A stretch of 64,000 nt of DNA from Cryptomeria japonica (GCF_030272615.1 NC_081411.1:833454136-833518135); one strand, 5' to 3'; shown: positions 22,063 to 35,290, counted from the stretch's first letter. Program-made: numbers and translations. The notes: generated by a model not told the origin, from the letters alone.

Positions 22063-23684
22063 CCCAATCAATACATTCTTCGTATCACAAATTTAGCATT
22101 GTTTTTCATGCGCAACTTCTCACTCACATTCAATTTCGTTGAAATATCGAAGGAAAGGAGGCACATAACTATCAAGTGCCATGTATTTCCTCCTCCTCCT
22201 CCTCTTAAATATCAAGAGCAATGGCGTAATATGGTGCAGCCCACCTGCTCCGCCAGTCAAATGCGACACCAGCGGTTGCACACTGAGCAACGCCTACGGA
22301 ATATTCCCCGATCGATCGACATGCAGAGCCGCAGCAGCCGTTTTCCCGTCGTCGGAAGAAGAGCTGGTGGAGGCGGTGGCGACGGGCAGCCAGAAAAAGC
22401 AGAAAATGCGGGTGGTCACGCGGTGGTCGCACTCCATTCCCAAATTGGTGTGCCCGGGGGGTGAGGAGGGGCTAATCATAAGCACCCAGGAGCTAAAGCG
22501 CGTGCTGAGCGTAGACGAGGAGACGATGAGAATTAGTGTTGAGAGCGGAGCACCGTTGGCGGATATAATAAGCGCGGCGGCGGAATATAAGCTGGCGCTG
22601 CCTCAAACGCCGTATTGGAAGGGGCTTACAATCGGAGGAATCCTGTGTACGGGGGCTCATGGAAGCTCGCTCTTTGGGAAGGGAAGTGCTGTTCACGAGT
22701 ATATTGTGGGGATGAGATTGGTAGTCCCCCTGAGAGGAGGGAATGCCAGTGTTGTGACCCTCAATTCCTCTCATGCCGATCTCGATGCTGCCAAGGTTTC
22801 TCTTGGCCTTCTCGGAGTCATTTCTCAGGTACATTTGAAGCCGTCTAAATTAGGTGAATCAAGGAATATATTTAAACTTTAATGGTTAGGTCCTTACAGT
22901 TTTAATTGTTTTGACTTTGAGCCAAAATTATATTATAACTCAAATCACTCTCAATATACATCTGATATCTGCTGTCAATTATCCACCATCAACACGTTTA
23001 TATAAGAGATAAATGTTTAATCAATCATTTTTTATCATAAAAAGCGAAAGATTAATAATATAAAGTAGCCAACTGCAAGTACTTATCATTTTACTTTGGA
23101 CGAAGCACTATGAGAAAAATGAATTTTATCTGCTTTTAGCACAAGATATAATTTTTACAAGTGCAGGTAACGCTACAGTTGGAGCCGATGTTCAAAAGGT
23201 CCATCACAAACGTGAAAATGGGCGAGCAAGAATTGGAAGAGAGGATAGCGGAGTTTGCAAGGTTACACGAATTTGGAGACGTGACATGGTATCCTGGGCA
23301 GCGTAAGGTTGTTTACAGAATAGACGACAGAGTTCCTGTAAACCAATCTGGAGATGGGGTCAACGATTTTATTGGCTTTCGCCAAACCTTAACTGCAGAC
23401 CTCGCAATCGCTCGTTCAGCAGGTAAAACCCTGCAACCTACTTCCATTTATTATGTAATCAAATATTTCTTTGTTGAACATCCAAATTTATGTTAGTAGG
23501 GTTAAAGAAATAATATCTTCCTCATAGTTGGAATATTTCAGAAGAGATGCAGGAAGCTACAGAGGATGCCAAGGGAAAATGCATGACGGCCAAGCTACAG
23601 GTAGAGGCTCTGCAGACTATCGGTTCAGGCTTCAAGAACAATGATTTGGGATTTGTGAAATATCCCATTGTAGGCTACCAAAAC

Positions 23685-23982
23685 TGTAAAAACAGTCCCA
23701 GAAAATAAAAACATAACAACAACAATAAACAGATAAAAAACAGGGCAAAACAGGGTTAGAAAAGATATATATATTCAATTCAAAAACCTGTGTACAGCAG
23801 CTGTCCTCAATCACACATATATATAGCTATTACATCTTTGAAGCCTAGAATCTTCTTGCTTTCTAGAAAACTCTAAACTCTGGAAATTTCTTTTTAAAAC
23901 AGCTCTGTTTTTCTTAAAACAGCTCCTGGAAGACTCTAGAAATATTCTATTATTTTCTAGACAATCTTAATTATTCCTAACA
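23685..23982 (-). repeat. 3' LTR of the copia element
   Basis: 298 bp. In element orientation it starts TGTTAGGAATAATTAAG and ends TTTTTACA. It is preceded by a short purine tract (TTGGGGA). Nearly identical to 28289-28586. Confidence 0.95.
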
Positions 23983-24046
23983 TCCCCAATTAAGATTGGC
24001 TAGAAGAATACAAAGAAAAATCAAAAGAAAGGGGAACATTATATTA

Positions 24047-27000
24047 CTATCCCCCCTTAATGTTCACCTCAATCATGCCTAGCATACCCCGTAATTTCAA
24101 AAATTTGGCCTCAAGCATACTCTTAGTAAATATATCAACTGCTTGGTCTTCACTTGGACAGAATTGGAGATTAACAAAATTGGCTTGAACAAGATCCCGA
24201 ATATAGTCAACATCAATCTCAATGTGTTTTGTTTTAGCATGAAAAACAGGATTATTTGCAACTTGTATAGCACTTTGATTATCGCAATACAAAGGAGTAG
24301 CTGAACTTTGTCCAAAACCAAGCTCAAATAAAAGGTTGCGAATCCAAACTGCTTCCTTTCCAGCTTCTTTTGCTGCTCTATATTTTGCTTCACATGAGGA
24401 TAATGATGTAGTTGTTTGTTTTTTTGCTGCTCCATGTAATTGGACCTGACCCAAGCTGAAAAATATAACCACCAGTAGATTTCCTATCATCTATATCACC
24501 TGCCCAGTCTGAATCTGGAAAGCCAATCAAAGAAGCTAAAGACTTGTAACTATAATGTATACCATAGTAAATGGTTCCACGAATGTATCGCAAAATCCTT
24601 TTGGTAGCCAACCAATGACTTTCTTTTGGTTCTTGTATAAATCTAGATACCATATTGACTGCAAAACAAATGTCTAGTCTAGAATGTGTTAGATAAACCA
24701 AGCTACCAACAAGCTATCTATATAAAGTACCATCCACCTTCTTGGAAGTACATTCCTTAGTAAGCTTAACTCCAGATTGAAAAGGAGTAGGGGCTGGCTT
24801 ACACTCAACCATTTGAAATTTTTCTAAAAGATCCAAGGCATATTTTGTTTGAGAAATAAACAACCCATCATGAAGCCTACTAACTTGCAAGCCAAGAAAA
24901 TAATTTAGTTCACCCAAATCACTCATAAAAAATGTTCCCTTAAGATCTGATTTTAAGTCATGAGTCAACCCAATATTTGGTCCAGCTATAAGCAAATCAT
25001 CTACATAAACTGCAACAATAATAATGTCATTTTGTACTTTCTTCACATAAAGATTTGGATCTGATTTACATTTTTTAAACCCATGAAGCTGAAAATACCT
25101 ATCAATCTTCTCATTCCATGCCCTTGGTGCCTGCTTAAGTCCATAAATTGACTTCTTTAATTTGCAAACAAGATTAGGATGTTGTTGATCTACAAAACCT
25201 GGTGGTTGATCCATATATATTTCTTCATATAAATCTCCATTTAAGAAAGCATTTTTGACATCCATTTGACGAATATGCCACCCAAGACTAGCAGCCAAAG
25301 AAAGAATAATTCTAATTGTATTCATTTTAATGACAGGAGCAAACGTTTCTTCATAATCAACACCCACTTTTTGATTGAATCCCTTAGCCACCAATCTAGC
25401 TTTAAATTTTTCTATAGCACCATCTGATTTAAATTTTGTTTTATAAACCCATTTGCAACCAATCACATTCTTACCTTTGGGAAGTGGCACAGGTTCCCAA
25501 GTTTCATTTTTCACCAAAGCATCATATTCTTCTTTCATAGCTTGCTCCCATTCTTTCTTCCCACTAGCTTCCTCATATGATCTTGGGTCATTTACATGCA
25601 ATACTTTGGCCATGAGAGCACTACCATTTCGTGCTTGGATCCTTGAGCCTTGCCTATATATTTCTTCAACACTCCTTGTCTTTTGTCTAGCTAAAAAATC
25701 ATCTTCTTCATCATCACTACCTGCAAAAAATGACTAATTACAAGCATTAGTTGTTTCATTTTCAATAGTATTGTCATCATTCGTATCCTCATCAATGTAG
25801 TCACCATTGCTTTCTAAAATATCTGAAAAATGAGAAGCATTTGTTGTTGTAGAGTGAGAGGGAGTGGTTGTAAGTTGTGAATGCTCATCAAACTTCACAT
25901 CTCTACTAACAAAGACCTTGTTTGTTGTCAAATCATATAACCTATAAGCCTTTGATTCTTCACTATAACCCATAAACAAACACTTATGACTCTTTGGTTC
26001 TAACTTTTTTTCTCTTTTCATCAAGAATGTGTGCCCAAGCAATACACCCAAAAACTTTAAAATAACCAATGTGAGGCTTCCTACCACTCCACGCTTCTTC
26101 AGGAGTGATATGTGTGAGAGCTTTAGTGGGAATTTTATTTATAATATGTGCAGCACAAGAAACAGCCAAACCCCGAAATTTATTATGTAAACTTTTTAAA
26201 TGCAACATACAACAAGCCATTTCTAAAAGAGTTCTATTCATTCGTTCAGCCACCCTGTTTTGTTGAGGAGTATAAGGAACTATTTTTTGCACCTTAATAC
26301 CATAATTTTCACAAAATGACTCAAATGCATAATTGCAATATTCACCCCCATTATCGGTTCTTAAGCATTTAATTGTTTTCCCACTTTGATTTTCAACTAA
26401 TACCTTAAACTTCTGAAAAACTTCAAATACTTCATTTTTTCTTTCAAGAAAATAAACCAATACTCTCCTGTTGTAATCATCAATAAAAGTGAGAAGGTAA
26501 TTGGCACCTGAAAGTGAAGGATAGCCTGGTTCACATAAATCACTATGAATGAGTTGCAAAGGATGATTAGCTCTCCATGCTTTACCTGAATCAAAAGGAT
26601 CTCGATGATGTTTCCCTAACATACAACCTTCACACACACCTTCACAATTTGACATTTTTGTTAATCCTCTAACCATATCCATTCTAACCATATCATGTAA
26701 TTTTCTATAATTTATATGTCCAAGTCTAGCATGCCAAAGTTTTGACATATAATCAGTTTGAGAAATAAAAGCATGAGAGAGTGTGAATTTATCATCAACA
26801 AACCCCACAAATTTAAATAGATTCTCTTCATGGTCAACTTTACCAATAGCAATTATATTGCTTGGGTTTTTTCTATCTCTAACAATAACTTGATCAGCAG
26901 ACACAACAAACTCATATCCAGCTTGAACTATTTTATATACTGAAATAAGATTCACCCCCAATCCTTCAACTAGTAAAACATTCTTTAAAGATCCATTTGT

Positions 27001-27300
27001 TACATTAACAGTCCCTGTTCCTAAAACTGGAAGTTTCATTTTATTGCCAATAGAAATCTCTTGATCTGAATTCTCCCCTTCATAATAATCAATAAACAAA
27101 GATCTATCCCCAGTCATGTGAGATGATGCCCCTGAATCTAAAATCCATTCTTTATTAGAATCTGAAGCAAAGTATCCCCCCTTAACACTAGATTTACTCT
27201 TGGGTGTAGCAATTACCTCCTCATTTGATTTCTCTTGCCTTTTTAAAGAGATGGCTACGAAGCTATGCTTATCCTTCTTCCCATCCTTTAAAATTTCTTA
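24047..27300 (-). pseudogene. pol: Ty1/copia pol (protease, integrase, RT, RNase H), broken
   Basis: Order on the minus strand: protease DSGASSH near 27130; integrase with an HHCC finger (HARLGH...CEGCMLGKHH) and HSDL, TDNGGEY and NRVAERMN as the DDE residues; RT at 25613-24714 with YVDDLL; RNase H with SCEAKYRA, DNQSAI and the end MIEVNIKGG at 24047. Lesions: TAA at 27298-27300, a frameshift near 26010 at the end of integrase, TAG at 25734-25736, TAG at 24714-24716 and a frameshift near 24430 inside RNase H. Domain order (integrase before RT) defines Ty1/copia. Confidence 0.95.
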
Positions 27301-28145
27301 CTTGAGCTTATATTGCTGTCTTTCATTGTCCCTCTTCTTCAAACAAAATTTCTCCATGTGATTCTCACCTCCACAATACCTACAAATAATGGGTTTTCTT
27401 CCAGCTTGTTTTTCTGCACCATCATTTCTAGAAAAAAGGTTAGAACCTTCATTATTTCGAAATTTATTATTTCCTTTCCAATTCTTTTTTTCATCATTTC
27501 TAAAAAATTTACTTTTGGCTATATATGCATGATTCTTTTTAATATGTCCTTCTTTAATAAGCTGAACTTCTTCATCTAAAACAGACTTGCAAAATTGATC
27601 AAAAGTTTGTTGGGGGGTATTGGGATTTAGTTGAAGAACCCTTTTCCTTGATTCCTTAAATACCTTATATGGCCCTGGGGAAGCTTACTTTCAACCATTG
27701 CAATCAATTGAAAATCTTTTTTGGCATATTCAACACCTATTTTTTTGAGCTGAGCATTTAAAAAGGTAACTTCATTGAAGTAATCAAACATTTTTCCAAA
27801 ATCAAATGGATCTAAATTCATCAATTTTTCTTCTATACTAAACATGCTAGCAATGTCTACATCTTTATAATCCTTTTCTAAATTCTCCCACAACTCTATT
27901 GGATTATCAACATCAACAAATCTTCTATTCAGATTGGGGCTCAAAGCTTTACCAATAATACCTCTAGCTTGCTCCAACTTGCATTTCCACAACTCCTTTT
28001 CTTTGTCATTTTGTTGAGGTTCTCCAATTTCTTTATTCACTATCCTCCATAAAGCCTTCTCTCTTAGAGCATTTTTTACTGCAATCTTCCAATCTACAAA
28101 ACCACTTCTATCAAAAATAGGCAAAACTTCATTTGAAGAGCCCAT
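27301..28145 (-). pseudogene. gag: Ty1/copia gag
   Basis: The ATG at 28145-28143 opens 172 codons of copia gag (UBN2-type: PIFDRSGFVDWKIAVKNAL, then LWENLEKDYKD). A frameshift near 27640 moves the rest to another frame, where a CCHC zinc knuckle is legible (CRYCGGENHMEKFC, about 27342-27383). The start lies 131 bases inside the primer site. Confidence 0.9.
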
Positions 28146-28276
28146 GTTAGCAAAAAATCAGCCTTCAAACAGATATTACTCTAGCAATATAACAGCCTTG
28201 CAACCAAATATCACTCCAATAATATATCAGCCCTGCAAACAAACCACTTCCAGCAATATCTAGCAATGTTTTTCTA

Positions 28277-28288
28277 GCTCTGATACCA
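28277..28288 (-). promoter_or_regulatory. primer binding site, initiator Met-tRNA
   Basis: On the minus strand TGGTATCAGAGC directly follows the 5' LTR end (TTTTTACA). It is a perfect 12-base match to the initiator methionine tRNA 3' end. Confidence 0.95.
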
Positions 28289-28586
28289 TGTAAAAACAGT
28301 CCCAGAAAATAAAAACATAACAACAACAATAAACAGATAAAAAACAGGGCAAAACAAGGTTAGAAAAGATATATATATTCGATTCAAAAACCTGTGTACA
28401 GCAGCTGTCCTCAATCACACATATATATAGCTATTACATCTTTGAAGCCTAGAATCTTCTTGCTTTCTAGAAAACTCTAAACTCTAGAAACTTCTTTTTA
28501 CAACAGCTCTGTTTTTTTTAAAACAGCTCCTGGAAGACTCTAGAAATATTCTATTATTTTCTAGACAATCTTAATTATTCCTAACA
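28289..28586 (-). repeat. 5' LTR of the copia element
   Basis: 298 bp, about six differences from the partner LTR. AT-rich, with TATATATA near the centre. The element is transcribed opposite to the host gene. Confidence 0.95.
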
Positions 28587-29266
28587 AAAACAAGCTGCAA
28601 TTAGCGGAGTCATGTCTCAATTCTATGGAAGATTAGCTTCTCACAGCTTGTCCATGGGATCCTCGCATCAAGGGAGAATTCTTTCACCAGACTACCATAA
28701 AAATCAGCATGACCAAGATTTCAGACTTCATTATAGACATTAAAAAGCTGAGAGACCTCAAACCCTCTAGTTTGTGTGGGGTGGAGCTCTACAATGGAAT
28801 TCTCATGCGTTTTGTGAAGGCCTCCAGTGCTTATTTGGTAGCAAATGAGGATTCTGTGGACTTTGATTTCACATATTATCGATCTAAAGACCCCACGGTT
28901 CCTAGACTCGATGAGGACATGCTTGAAGAGTTAGAGCAGATGGGTCTGTTTAAGTATGGAGGAACTCCCCACTGGGCTAAGAACAACGATATTGCATTCC
29001 ATGAGGGAGTATTGAAAAAGTATAAGAAAGGGGAGGAGTTTTTGAAAGCTATGAAAAACTATGATCCAGAGGGATTGTTGTCCAATGAGTGGACTGATGG
29101 AGTGCTGGGAATAGCAAAGGAAGGAGTAATTATAGACAAGGACGGTTGTTCTTTGGAAGGTCTGTGTTTATGTGTAGAGGACAAGCACTGTGCACCTGAC
29201 AAAGGTTATTTTTGTAGGGCAAGAAGAGTGTACGTCGATGCTAGAGTTCATAGATATGAAGGATAG

Positions 29267-29812
29267 AATAACACCTACTTTCATACATGTATTAGATCGA
29301 CAATGTTAACTTTGTGAATTTAATGTAGAGGGGAAAAAATACATGGGACAGATTATTTTGTATAGCTGACCAATGTGATAATGAGGGACAGAATATGACA
29401 TTGCAAGGACTTCAATTCACACTAGACGTACTGCTCTTCGTACTATATATTTACGTTGTTCAATTAACTAGCGATTCCTGCATTTTTAGTTGGGAAATTA
29501 ATTTGTTTTATTCATGTTAAAGTCCCTTCAAAATCATTTAAGTGGTTAGAACTATTTTTATTTTTAATGTAATTAGATTATTTTCATTATTTCACATTTT
29601 TCATGGATATATAGTACTATTTGGAAGAGAATCTTTTTGTTATCTTATTTATTTTTGAAATAAAGATTATTATAGATATAGATAACATTTTATATTAATC
29701 TAAAAGAGTTGTTATCAATACAATAAATATATATATTCAGTTTAGATTACAAAGTTAGAAATTGTTTTATGGGGTAGAGTGTTTATACAATTTAATCTTA
29801 TTAAAGGTGCAT
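29267..29812 (+). other. 3' flank of GULLO copy A
   Basis: No gene. The flank aligns with the 3' flank of copy B (43374-43880): shared phrases include GGACAGAATATGACATTGC, ATTCATGTTAAAGT and GAAGAGAATCTTTTTGTT. The duplication therefore extended well beyond the coding region. Confidence 0.75.
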
Positions 29813-30997
29813 TGTAATGGACACCCTAGAATGCCCAAAAACTAAACCAACTACTGATAGGAATTAAGTCAAATAGTTTGCATCCAACTCCTTATTTCTC
29901 CGTTTAATGTTTAAACCTCTTATGGCTTCGGAAATGAAATGTTTGTTTGTTTTTTAGTCTTTGCATAGATTTGAAATCATATAACATGAACTAGAAGGAA
30001 ATTACAATAATGTGCAACATGAAGATTGAACTACTGCTGAAATGATATTATTTCCAGAATTATTAAAATCAAATACATAGCAGATTTTTTAAACTCACTA
30101 AATACTCTAGCATTTTTGACATAATATTCCAGCAATGACTTCCCATCTTGCTGCTACAGTAACATGAATAGTGTCGCGCTACAGTGCTGCTGTAGTATTA
30201 ATTAGTCTTCAATCAGTCCAATATCATCATAAAATCATCCCTTCGGAATGGCATAGGCATTGGTCAAGAAGTGGAGAAGGTATGAGCAAAACACCAAATT
30301 TGCCTATAGCTGGAGATGCACCCAATCTGCCTGTTAATGAAGCTGATAGAAATGGATTCCAAAGGCCAAACCCCAAGGGAATGACGTCTAGAATGTCACA
30401 AGAGAGGATAGATGTCCTCTAATGCCAAGAACGGATCTGCAACTCACACATCAATTTCTTCTCATATTCAATATGTTGAATGAAGCCACAAAAGCTTCCT
30501 TTTATTCTTTCTCCAAGGGTCGACCCAACTCACTTGAGCAATGTGGGATAAAAGATGTGCAATATAAAAACATATTAAAATATTCACTTATGTCTCCCTT
30601 GGGTGTCCCTTTGATTTGCACACATCCCCATAAAATAAAAATTAAAGTAACACTTTAATATTTTACAATTAAATTAAATGTTACTTTAATAACACTTCAG
30701 GCATTAAAATATATTAGCAATCGGACTCCGAATAGTGCGAGTGATAACTCGTCAGAAAGCTCTCGCCAAGGAGTATCGAATCCAATCACCAAAACTAGCC
30801 TCCATTGTGTCTTGCTGACTTACTAAAAATAGTAAGTATGCCTGAAACTAAGTAAATCAACTCCATTTTGGCCCAAACTGGAAATGACTAGGCCAAAACA
30901 CTCCAGGATCCCCTTAAACCCTCGTTAGCCCTCGAGACCATGTAGAGATAGGCTAACGCACATACACTTGGTAAACTGCTAAAGTGGGGACATTACA
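29813..30997 (-). mobile_element. solo LTR in the 3' flank of GULLO copy A, TGCAT target duplication
   Basis: The 1185-bp unit starts TGTAATGGACACC and ends GGGGACATTACA, flanked by TGCAT at 29808-29812 and 30998-31002. The flanks join to a sequence matching the uninterrupted flank of copy B (about 43880-43900). In element orientation (minus) it starts TGTAATGTCCCCAC, a common gypsy LTR start. No coding region remains. Confidence 0.88.
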
Positions 30998-31002
30998 TGC
31001 AT

Positions 31003-31450
31003 TTTTATATTGCTTTACGATGTTTGAGATGTTTCTTTTGAAAAAGGATGTGTTGTTGACATTTTCACAATAATTGAACAAGATCTCAAGTATAATTTGA
31101 CTTTTTTATTTGTAATTTTGTTCTTTATAATTATGTTTCATGATTTGTGTGCCTCTATTGTAATATTTAAATTGAATTCAAAGTAGTGCTAGTAAAAATC
31201 TCTTAAGACATATCATGGAAAGATTTGAAATTTAAAATTTCCTTGTGCTTAAGTCAAACCTCGTGTTATTATTCACAATTTGTATGAAAACAATTAAATA
31301 TAAAAATGGGTGATGTATGAAATGACTATTGTTTGCTAAAATACAAGATCATTTTGATTTGAAACTTTTGTGATACTCTATGCCAATATGAATGACTAAT
31401 ATAAAATTCTTTACTAATGTCTGAGAAATTATCTTTAAATATATAATCAC
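31003..31450 (+). repeat. distal 3' flank of GULLO copy A, duplicated at 43890-44330
   Basis: The phrases GATCTCAAGTATAA, GTGCCTCTATTGTAATAT, AAATTTCCTTGTGCTTAAG and AAATGACTATT occur in the same order in both places. This marks the end of the segmental duplication downstream of copies A and B. Confidence 0.8.
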
Positions 31451-32639
31451 ATGTGTTATTTTAAAAAAATTAACTATAAATCAATAAACGACAATTACAT
31501 TTTCAAATTGAATCAAACTTCTTCCTCATTAATTTCATGGTTAGAAATTATTTATTTTAAAATTTAAAAATACAATAAATAAATACCTATTAAAATAATA
31601 ATTTAAATTATACAAACCATAGAATTAAAGAATAATAATTTATATGTCTTATAGACATTGATATTAAGAGTTTACTACAAAACAAGCGTGTTACCAACTT
31701 GAAAATATTTAAATTTATTTATTTTTATATACCACAACTTATTAGGTCATAAATCCTAGCCTATACCTAGCTCAAGTTGAGAGTTTGAACAAGCCATTTA
31801 AAAAAATGAACAAGGTAGGGAGGCTGAAATCCGACAGAGGCGCTTCAAAATGTAATGAGTCAAGGTAATCTTTTGTTAATGAATTATATATTTAGTGTAA
31901 TTAAAGTACTGCATGAATGGTATTTTACAAAGGATAAAGATGCATAACAAATATGTACAAGATCGAAAGACATTGAATGTGACAAGGGAGTGTGAATATT
32001 TAATAGATCTATGAGGTAGGTTGATTTTTTCTTTTTACAAAGATAATATTTTGACATGTACAACTTCCAAGAATAGATGAGCATAGAATGCATAGTATTA
32101 TGAAGTCAAATTGTAATTTTATAGTGCTCATTATTCTATCTATAAACAAATAAATAAATACATGTATGATGATATTTATTTGGACTGGTTATCATTTAAT
32201 TTGGTTATTTGGGTAGTTATCACGATAACAAAGTATTTTCTATAGGATAGAGAATTTTAAGATACTAGAAACATAATATGTTAAAAAGGAGGTCTACCCT
32301 TCTCATTTTGAACCTAACAAAATTAAATCTAGATCTACACTCTAGCAAATTTAAGTGAGCAAGCAATCAATCATTCATCAAGCATTGGGGCAGAAGTAAA
32401 GTCAAGTTCAACCATTGAATATGGCATTCATGATCAATGTTTTATGAACACATCCTACATTAAACTCTAATTATTTTGTGTGAAGACAAACAAAACTTTA
32501 TCAAGGCAAACATTGTGGTTTCAAGCATTACATTTCAAATTCAATCTATCCCTCAAAACGAAAGTACTTAATTTCAGTCATTTCATGGAATCTCTAAACA
32601 ATGTTTAATTTTTTTTCCTACGAATTGTGATTAATGACA
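31451..32639. other. AT-rich intergenic region, nothing recognised
   Basis: No ORF of credible composition, no LTR termini and no RNA gene seen. Very AT-rich. Confidence 0.4.
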
Positions 32640-33720
32640 TGAGGTTTGACTTAAGCACAAGGAAATTTTAAATTTCAGTCTTTCCATGGTAAACCTCAAA
32701 ATGATCTTTATCAACACTACTTTGACTTCAGCTTATATATTAAAATAGAAGCATACAATTAAGTAGAATATAATCGTCAAAAACAAAAATTAAAAATAAA
32801 GATGTTAGAATTATACTTCTCATTTATGAAGAAACATCTCAAGTTTGAAGTTTATAATAAAACAACATAAAAGTGTACCTTTGATAAGATTTATTTATAT
32901 GAACACTATAATTCATAAAAATTAAAAAAATTCTAATATATTAATCTAACTGAACATATATTTATTATATTAGTAACAACTCTTTTTACATTAAAATAAA
33001 ATTTATTTTGAAGATAGATAGTAAAATAGAAATGAGTTCTCTTCAAATGGCATTATATATAAATAATCCATTAAATTAAAAATAGAAATAGTTAGTGGCC
33101 CCTCACACAAATGATTTTCAAGCGACTTTAACATGAATAAATCCAATAACATTCCAACTTAATAATCTAGTAACCGCAAATTAATTAAACAGCATAAAAA
33201 TGCATTAGGTCGAAGAAATGAGTCGTACGTCTATATAATTTAAGTTTGCTTATCTCCCGACACATAAATACTCAAATCTGAGTACGATTTAGTTATAATT
33301 AATTACCAAGTTCACGTATTGTTCAGAGACATAAAATTTACCAAAAGTTGATGACATTCATATGATTGTAGAATGTAATAAAATTATAAACCCTAAAATA
33401 TTTTGGCTAACTCAACACTAGGCATATAAGGTTAAACATTACTAATCGAATTGACTTATTAACTTAAAGATAGATAATGTTATGGGAAAAGGACAAAAGT
33501 GATGATGTTCAATGATTGCAAATACAAGATCAATTAATTTGTCTTCTTTCATTCGTATTCCGGGTATTGTGGGGATAGCTTTAAGATAGAGGAATAATAT
33601 TAGCTTATTAGTTTATTTTTCACTAAATTATTTAGTCATTTTATGATTTTTTATTTTGTTGGTAGTGTTTATTCTTCTTATTAAGATAGAAATATAGTAG
33701 AAGAAAGAACATCATCATTT
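32640..33720 (-). repeat. inverted remnant of the GULLO duplication unit without a gene body
   Basis: Reading the minus strand, 33720 to about 33250 matches the upstream flank of copy B (40440-40880) and about 33230 to 32640 matches the downstream flank (43550-44160). They join near 33235 at TTAAATTATATAGACGTAC, with all three exons and both introns absent. It lies head-to-head with the upstream flank of copy C. Confidence 0.75.
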
Positions 33721-33779
33721 CTAATCAATTATTTTAAAATTATAATTTATTCTATGAGAAATAAATTATAGTTTTGAGA

Positions 33780-35290
33780 GCCAACAATTAGTTCATCCAC
33801 TTGTAACTAAAAGAAGTTCAAGTTGAAGGCCTTCTTCAACTATTGTTTAGTAATGAAGAAAAATGGAATTTGAGTATTTGTACCAATTGGTGATCATATT
33901 AAGGATTTTATAGACTCATCTATGTATCATTATATAATTAAAATACAACATTTAATTTGTCCCTACTATGTTAGCTCTCCTAAAAAAAAATCTATAATAT
34001 CTATGATATATAAAAAAATAGATTGTGGTGAATATTAAGCCTAGAGAATAAAAAATCTATAATATCTATGATATATAAAAAAAATAGATTGTGGTGAATA
34101 TTAAGCCTAGAGAATGTTAGTCAAAACTGAATGTTTAACACTTTTAAGCCTAGAAATCAAATCTTAGTGTGTGTGATTTAAGTCGTTAGGTGGGGAAGTT
34201 GTATCAAATGATGATTTCATCAAGATAAAAGAGTTTAAGATGCCTTTCGTCAAGTTGAGAACTAGTGATAATATATAAGAGAAGATGAGAAGTTAAACTT
34301 TAGAAATGATTGATGATAAAACATGCTACTAGCCTAGAGTGCACTAATAAATTTTGATATTAATATAAAATGGATGAAAACTAAACAAGGCAAAGAGTTA
34401 GTAAGAGATACTGGATGCCTTATCCCACCAAAGTGGAATGTATCCTCAGCCATTTCCCTAGAAAGTATTATAAGTTCTAGCAAGGATAAGGGTGAAAGTA
34501 TTTGAAAATGCTAAGAATGTAAATAAATTTTACTCTTGGTTTGAATTCAACCTACACCATAAGATTTGTATAATGTGGATTGTTTCTCTTGAGCTTCATA
34601 AGTTAAAATTATATTAGATTAGAATCCATGAGAATTAATTGAAAAAATTATTATAAAATAGACATGTATAAGTATTAGTTATAGCTTATTTTGGAGTGCA
34701 TGCTCCTTAATTTAGTGAAGTCAATATAAGAAGACTTCAATATGATTATGAAAAGTTGTTTAAGGAGAATGAAAAAATAAATAAGAAATACAGTAAAGAA
34801 AGGGGAAATTTAGAGAGAATTAAGTTTAAGCTCTCTAAAATGACCCCCAAGGAAAGTTTGTTTCCCCTCAACATTTCTTAAGAGAATGCTACCATGAACC
34901 TAAAGGAAGAAATAGATTGCAAGGTTTATTGTGAGAATAAAATGCAAGAGCCAAATATTTTTAGCATGAAGAAATCAATAACACACTAAAAGAATTATAA
35001 CGAGAGGTGGATACAAGGGTTATAAACACAATCATTAAAGATTTAATTAGTGTCTTCTTATCATTTAACCTTATATACCTAGTGCCGAGTTAGCCAAAAT
35101 ATTTTGAGATTTATAATTTAACCTTAAATTGGTTGTTAATTATTTTGGGAGCTAGATTTGAATATTTACGGTGACAGGAAATTAAAAACTTCAATTATGT
35201 TTAATATTGAAAACAAGAACGTTGGATTGTTGTTAGTTTTCGACTTGGAGTATAAATTGAAAAACAAGAAACAAGAAGTCCAACAGAGCA
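33780..35290 (+). repeat. upstream flank of GULLO copy C, duplicated at 38990-41040
   Basis: Long ordered similarity to the region upstream of copy B: CAATTGGTGA, ATGTTAGCTCT, CATGCTACTAG, GTGGAATGTATCCTC, AGTTAGCCAAAATATTTT and TTTTCGACTTGGAGTA occur in both. A segment matching 40165-40660 of copy B's flank is missing here. No gene. Confidence 0.75.
33985..34115 (+). repeat. perfect 65-bp tandem duplication
   Basis: TCTATAATATCTATGATATA at 33991 and 34056 starts two essentially identical units ending TTAAGCCTAGAGAAT. They differ by one A in a poly(A) run, so the event is recent. Confidence 0.9.

Larger units (their letters stand above)
23680..28591 (-). mobile_element. Ty1/copia LTR retrotransposon in exon 3 of GULLO copy A
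   Basis: The element is 23685-28586 on the minus strand, flanked by the target duplication AAAAC (23680-23684, 28587-28591). GULLO copy B shows the unoccupied site with a single AAAAC. The LTRs are both 298 bp (23685-23982 and 28289-28586) and start TGTTAGGAAT on the element strand. They differ at about six positions (about 2%), so the insertion is fairly recent. The primer site is adjacent to the 5' LTR. Gag, protease, integrase, RT and RNase H are all present in copia order, but with frameshifts and stops, so it is not autonomous now. Confidence 0.97.
22181..29266 (+). pseudogene. L-gulonolactone-oxidase-like gene, copy A, disrupted by a copia element
   Basis: Three exons: 22181-22828 (donor CAG|GTACAT), 23167-23422 (acceptor GTGCAG) and 23542-29266. 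The last is split by a 4902-bp copia insertion at 23685-28586 with a duplicated AAAAC. Exons 1 and 2 are open. They encode a hydrophobic N-terminus, the FAD-binding segment [15 protein letters not shown] and GGILCTGAHGSS. Exon 3 carries a nonsense TAG at 28634-28636 (copy B has TTG) besides the insertion. The C-terminal ALO domain keeps HWAKN, where copy B has HWGKN, and the Cys-rich end. Intact, the protein would oxidise aldonolactones in the secretory pathway or apoplast, as inferred from the family. Two independent lesions make it a pseudogene. Confidence 0.92.

Noticed and set aside
22205-22834. Minus-strand ORFs across GULLO exon 1 (and again at 41239-41913)
   Set aside because: Both copies show them because they are the complement of a GC-rich exon; no recognised domain.
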